DNA from: Actinomortierella ambigua
Taxonomy: Eukaryota > Mortierellomycota > Mortierellomycetes > Mortierellales > Mortierellaceae
Reading direction: 5' to 3'
Assembly: GCA_016098155.1 (NCBI GenBank)
Contig: JAAAJB010000021.1
Coordinates: 60,439 to 124,438 of the forward strand
DNA: 64,000 nucleotides
A program made the translations under genes and the position numbers. Below are positions 59,817-64,000 of the stretch, in pieces. Position 1 is the first letter of the stretch. Each line of letters starts with the position of its first letter. Below the pieces are notes generated by a model. That model saw only the letters and a list, made by a program, of their open reading frames with translations. It made no database searches and was not told where the DNA came from.

Positions 59817-60617
59817 ATGGGCGACACCCAAATCTTTCCTGACTACCAAGCCTTCTTGGACTTTGCCCAGAGCGCGTCTTCCCAGACCAAGATTGAAACC
59901 GAAAGCCTAGTCATCCAGCGCACTGCTGGCCAAGCTGTTGGCTGGGGTGCCCTTCGCCCTGCCTTGGTTGCATTCCTCCAGCAGAACATCTGGGTGAATT
60001 CCCTTGAGCTTCACCTCGCGACATTCGACGGCGATAACGATGGTGAAGCCACTCTGGAGCAGTTTGCTCAAGTTCTGGGCGACCATAAGCTTTGTCAACT
60101 TACCCTGGTTGTTGAGACCATCACCGCCAACCAAGCATCCATCCTGCTCACCCAGGTGGCGCGTCACCCTCAGCATCAACTCAATAGGCTGCGGATCCAG
60201 CACGGATCTTTGGATGTGATGCTGACCTTTGAGTCGTTTGAGACCCACGGTGTCGGCATGGGCGCCATGGCTCCTGTCGACGGCAAGCCCGATCACAACT
60301 TCCTGTCCGTGACATTCAACACTGCTCCCATCCACAATGGCGCTCCTGCGCTCGCCAACCCTAACCAGCAGGTGCTGGGCGCGTGGTTGGGAGCGATCGC
60401 CGACGATCCCGCTCGATACAAGAAGGTGACCTGCTACGAGACCCAGGGTTTGGAGGTCAACACGCTCAGGGCATTTATGCTACGCATCGCCGCAGCGTCG
60501 TTGATTGGCTTCCACTACAGTGGCGAGCACTTTGCCGACGCCGAAGCGTTCCGCGCAACGCTCATTGACGCTCATCGCGGTAGCCTGACGAACGAGAACT
60601 GCATCATTGGTGTCTAG
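59817..60617 (+). CDS. Hypothetical protein, possible LRR-like repeats
   Basis: Single-exon frame of 266 aa with ordinary, non-repetitive composition. I do not recognise the family. The middle (about 45-135) has Leu-rich segments, each followed by a polar stretch (VNSLELHLATF, LCQLTLVVET, LNRLRIQHGS), suggestive of short degenerate LRR-like units. The rest is mixed alpha/beta in appearance, with Gly and Asn residues. No signal peptide, membrane segment or catalytic motif is seen, so a soluble intracellular protein is likely. The frame stays open upstream to 59550, but the ATG at 59817 (context GAAAATGGGC) has better coding character and follows a TATA-like element by 120 bp. It lies between the HMG-like remnant and the kinase gene, with no clear functional link to either. 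Confidence 0.6.
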   Translation: MGDTQIFPDYQAFLDFAQSASSQTKIETESLVIQRTAGQAVGWGALRPALVAFLQQNIWVNSLELHLATFDGDNDGEATLEQFAQVLGDHKLCQLTLVVETITANQASILLTQVARHPQHQLNRLRIQHGSLDVMLTFESFETHGVGMGAMAPVDGKPDHNFLSVTFNTAPIHNGAPALANPNQQVLGAWLGAIADDPARYKKVTCYETQGLEVNTLRAFMLRIAAASLIGFHYSGEHFADAEAFRATLIDAHRGSLTNENCIIGV

Positions 60618-61522
60618 GACTAGGAACAGTCCGCTGGGGTTGTACACCCCCCAAATCGCATGCAGTTCAGGGCCGACGTACATTCACTGTCTCGAGGACC
60701 TTGTTCTCCCTTCTCACATTTAGCCCTTCCCCCATATGCTTTCTTCCCCTTCCCAAAATTTTGAATACAAAATGATTTTGACAGTGGTTCATGATACGAG
60801 CAGGGTTAAGAATAATGCAATGGACCTGAACCTACCTCCTCGGGGACAGATTCGACGTACACTAGCGATGGAGGAAGTTCAGTAGATCTCCCCTCGCGTT
60901 TTGCTAGACAAAGTTGTTCTCTCTCCTCGTCACGACGATGTGTACCGCATAAACCGGCCTGCTACTGACATATTCAACACCAGCGAGGCCGTCAGAGTCA
61001 ACTGGGCACAAGACATGCACATGAATGACTCTTGCTGGCCACAAATTCGACCCACTTCCACGGAACAAGCTCAAAGGTTTTGCTGCTTGGATTTCCCTCC
61101 CTCATCCTCTGTCATCTGCAACATCGATTTTTTCTGCGATGGAATAAGGCTATCATCTTAACCGACACATCGCAGAACAATGCTCTACAGGCAGTCTTCG
61201 CCTCTCCTCAGCACCGCCTCAAAGTTCTGTGCCCTAATCAATGGTGACTAATATTTTCCAACCCGTCCAATTTGAGCGCCTTTAGTTGGTGACCATGGCA
61301 CGTCCTTTTCAATACGGAGGGGGTGAGAGAAAGAGAGAAGCCCGCGGGCTATCGTCGGGCGAAGCCGTCTGAAATTTATGATTTCCATCTTTCTGACACC
61401 ACCATCCGTCGCACCTTGGTGTAACCATGGTTGGGTGACGTCCAAAGTGAAAAGAGGAAGTCTCTCTCATTCTCTCATTCCCACAATTACTTTCACATTT
61501 CCATCCATCTTATCTCAGCCCA
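60618..61522. other. Intergenic, no gene seen
   Basis: Contains the 3' flank of the hypothetical gene and the leader of the kinase gene. Short open frames on both strands (60900-61450) lack splice support and family motifs. Confidence 0.6.
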
Positions 61523-64000
61523 ATGGATTCAGCTCGCGCCAAACGCTCGCTCGTGGTAAAGAAAATAGCCAGGCATAACACGATTGTTCTTTCTTTTACG
61601 CTTATACGCGGAGCAAAGCCCACTGATATACACCCCTCTCTCTCCCTCTTCTCTCTTCTCTCTCGCTCTTCTCTCTTCTCTCTCTATGCCATCTGAAAGC
61701 GCTCTCTTCTCGTCCTTGGAAAGTCCCTCGGCTCTGGAGCCTTTGGCACTGTCCATGAGGCGCGCTGGGGTAACCAACCATGTGCGGCCAAGACATTTTT
61801 CCTCAGCGAGTCGGATTTTCATCAGCAATCCATCCAGAAGGAAATCGCCGTCCTCCAAAGGCTCCGCTACCGACACATCATCCAGTTCTACCGCACCCAT
61901 GAAGAAGACGGCCGCATCTACCTTCTCATGGAGCTGGCAGAGAGAGGTAGTCTTGCACGGGCCATCAACACAGGTGAGCTCGCCCCCGATGACTGGTCGA
62001 CGAAGAACCGGCTCGCAAGTGAGATTGCACGGGGGCTTGCCTTCATCCATCAAGAAAGAGTCCTCCACCGCGACCTCAAGAGTGCCAATGTCCTCCTGAC
62101 CAAGCATATGGAAGTCAAACTGGCCGATTTTGGACTGTCCAAGGTCAAGTCGATCGCCAGCGCAGCGACATCGCTCACCAACCAGTCAGGGGCTGGTCTT
62201 GCAGGCACTCTACGATGGGTAGCACCCGAGCTTCTGTTTGCCACTAAGCCAGTGTATTCGGCCCAGTCTGATGTGTATGCACTTGGGGTGGTGATGTGGG
62301 AGATGGCAGCCAACTGTACGCGGCCATTCAAGGAGCACGAAAACAATGCACTTGTCGCTCTGGTTGTTAGCAAAGGTGGTCGTGAGATCTTGCCAGACAA
62401 CACACCGATGGAGTATCGCCATTGGGTGGAACGCTGTTGGCACCAGGATCCATCGCAACGACCTGCGGCAAACGAGGTGACTCAAGTGCACGATGGTTCG
62501 GCCGACATTTGTGTCGGCGACCATGATGGGGGTGTCGACGCTCTATCCGTCACTCAAACTGGCGCCACACAAATAGGTTTGGCGTATGGTCGAATTACTC
62601 AGGACGAATATGAAGACTCCCTCCAAGAGGAGGCATCGGCCATGGACATTGACTCGCATCATGTGGGTCGGTTCCCGGAGACAGATGATGATGTAGTCAC
62701 GCATTTGTGCACGACAGCCAAGCGAGGGAGTGCTGACGCTCAGCTGTTTCTTGGGTGGATCTATGGCGCTGACAAATGGATAGATCAGAACGACGACGAC
62801 TCGTTTTGGTGGTACCTTCAAGCTGCTCAGCAGGGACTTGTTGTGGCACAGCTCCATGTCGCTAAGATGTATCAGCAAGGCCAAGGAGTCAACAAAAGTT
62901 ATGTCAAGGCAGCGACATGGTATCACCGAGCAGCTGAAGCTGGTAGTGCTGAGGCACAGTGTAGGCTTGGCAAGATGTATGACTGGGGTCATGGTGTCAG
63001 GCAAGACGATATTAAAGCACTCCGATGGTATCGCATGGCGGCAGCGCAGGAGGAAAGCGAGGCACAAACGAGACTTGGAGAGTGGTACTCTCTTGGTCGA
63101 GGGGTTTCGCAGGATGATGTCGAGGCAGCCAACTGGTTCACGAAGGCAGCAGAACAGGGGCATGAAGAAGCACAATACGCCCTCGCACTCAGGTATGGGT
63201 TCGGCCGAGGTGTCAGGCAGAGTGACATTGAAGCGGTCAAGTGGTACGCGAAGGCAGCGGAACGAGAGCATAAAAGAGCACAATCCAACCTAGCGTCGAT
63301 GTATAAGGAGGGACGAGGAGTTGAGCAAAGCGACACTGAAGCGTTCAAGTGGTACACGAAGGCAGCAGAACAAGGCGACGATTACGCACAGTTCAACCTC
63401 GCGCGGATGTATGAGACAGGACGAGGTGTCGAACAGAGTGACATTGAAGCGGCAAAGTGGTACACAAAGTCAGCAGAACAAGACAACAAGGACGCACAGT
63501 TTAACCTCGCGTTGTGGTATCAAATAGGACGATGTGTCGAGCAAAGCGATACTGAAGCGATCAAGTGGTACGCGAAGGCAGCCGAAAATGGCAACGAGGA
63601 CGCGCAGTGGAACCTCAGGCTAATGTGCAAAGAAGAAGAAGGAGCCGAGCCGAGCAACATGAAAGTGGTAAAGTGGTTCACAAAGGCAGCAGAAGAAGGG
63701 GACGACTTTGCACAATGCACCCTCGCGTCGTGGTATCAAGAAGGACTATGTGTCGAGCAGAGCGACACTGAAGCGGCCAAGTGGTATACGAAAGCAGCAG
63801 AACAAGGCAACAATGACGCGCAGCTCAACCTCGTGCTGATGTATGAGGAAGGACGAGGTGTCGAGCAGAGTGACACCGAAGCGGTCAAGTGGTACACGAA
63901 GGCAGCAGAACTAGGGGATCAACGAGCACAGTTCAACCTCGCGTCGATGTACAAAGAAGGACGAGGTGTCGAGCAAAGCGACATTGAAGCGGTCAGGTGG
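61523..64000 (+). CDS. Protein kinase fused to Sel1-like repeats, 3' end cut by window
   Basis: Exon 1 (61523-61555) gives 11 residues. After a 144-nt intron, exon 2 runs from 61700 to the window end without a stop. The kinase domain (about 16-270) is TKL-like: glycine loop GSGAFG, lysine CAAK (Lys42), HRDLKSAN (Asp136), DFGLSK (Asp154) and APELL. The region after the kinase is polar, then from about residue 354 at least 12 Sel1-like repeats of 36 aa follow. Their core is A-Q-x-x-L-A-x-M-Y-x-x-G-R-G-V-x-Q-S-D-x-E-A-x-K-W-Y-x-K-A-A-E. Sel1 repeats form alpha-alpha solenoids that bind partners, so this looks like a signalling kinase with its own scaffold, a combination amplified in Mortierellomycota and Glomeromycotina. 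The acceptor (TGAAAG) has no obvious polypyrimidine tract directly next to it, so exon 1 is the least certain part. The 3' end lies beyond the window. Confidence 0.85.
62726..64000 (+). repeat. Tandem 108-bp coding repeats (Sel1-like, 36 aa)
   Basis: Twelve units start at roughly 108-bp intervals within the kinase gene and run off the end of the window. Later units share long DNA stretches (for example GAAGCGGTCAAGTGGTACAC), while early units are more diverged. That suggests recent duplication of units at the 3' side. Confidence 0.85.

Overview
The window is nuclear DNA of a filamentous fungus. Genes carry short GT-AG introns with strong donors (GTAAGT, GTATGT), 5' leaders are pyrimidine-rich, and intergenic DNA is packed with GA/CT, GT and tetranucleotide microsatellites. 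Several features point to an early-diverging lineage, most likely Mortierellomycota: a TKL-like kinase fused to Sel1 repeats, neighbouring F-box genes full of single-residue runs, a DusA-type tRNA dihydrouridine synthase, and Kre9/Knh1-like and eight-cysteine GPI-anchored wall proteins. The phylum is an inference; no rRNA or mitochondrial marker is present.

Layout. 1-6.6 kb, minus strand: first exon of an ERG28-like gene, then a six-exon gene (about 1295 aa) with a linker-histone-type winged helix and long polyglutamine tracts. 6.6-13.3 kb: long low-complexity stretch with only doubtful exons. 13.3-15.1 kb: an eIF5-like factor lacking most of its C-terminal W2 domain. 16.6-22.2 kb: two secreted GPI-anchored wall proteins, each split by an unusually long intron. 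24.0-27.9 kb: two secreted precursors with dibasic (Kex2-type) sites, internal repeats and a shared C-terminal peptide; this is the best candidate for an undescribed system. 28.2-32.2 kb: Prp2/DHX16-type DEAH spliceosomal helicase whose first intron uses a GC donor. 33.3-39.4 kb: two F-box genes in a row. 40.0-44.7 kb, minus: casein kinase 1 with a 1.8 kb first intron. 47.2-49.4 kb, minus, and 49.8-55.6 kb, plus: DusA-like tRNA dihydrouridine synthase and RRP5 (ribosome biogenesis), divergent across 446 bp. 56.1-57.4 kb, minus: proteinase K-like subtilase. 58.1-59.0 kb, minus: probable HMG-box gene remnant. 59.8-60.6 kb: unknown protein. 61.5 kb to the end: kinase plus at least twelve Sel1-like repeats, cut by the window edge.

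How they fit together. Most of the genes are housekeeping: sterol synthesis, splicing, translation initiation, tRNA and rRNA maturation, CK1 signalling. The secretory set (two GPI proteins, two Kex2-type precursors, one subtilase) concerns the cell surface and secretome, and four of these five lie together at 16.6-27.9 kb. All exon joins were made by hand from splice motifs, reading phase and protein-family sense, with no transcript data. Family assignments rest on motifs recognised by eye.
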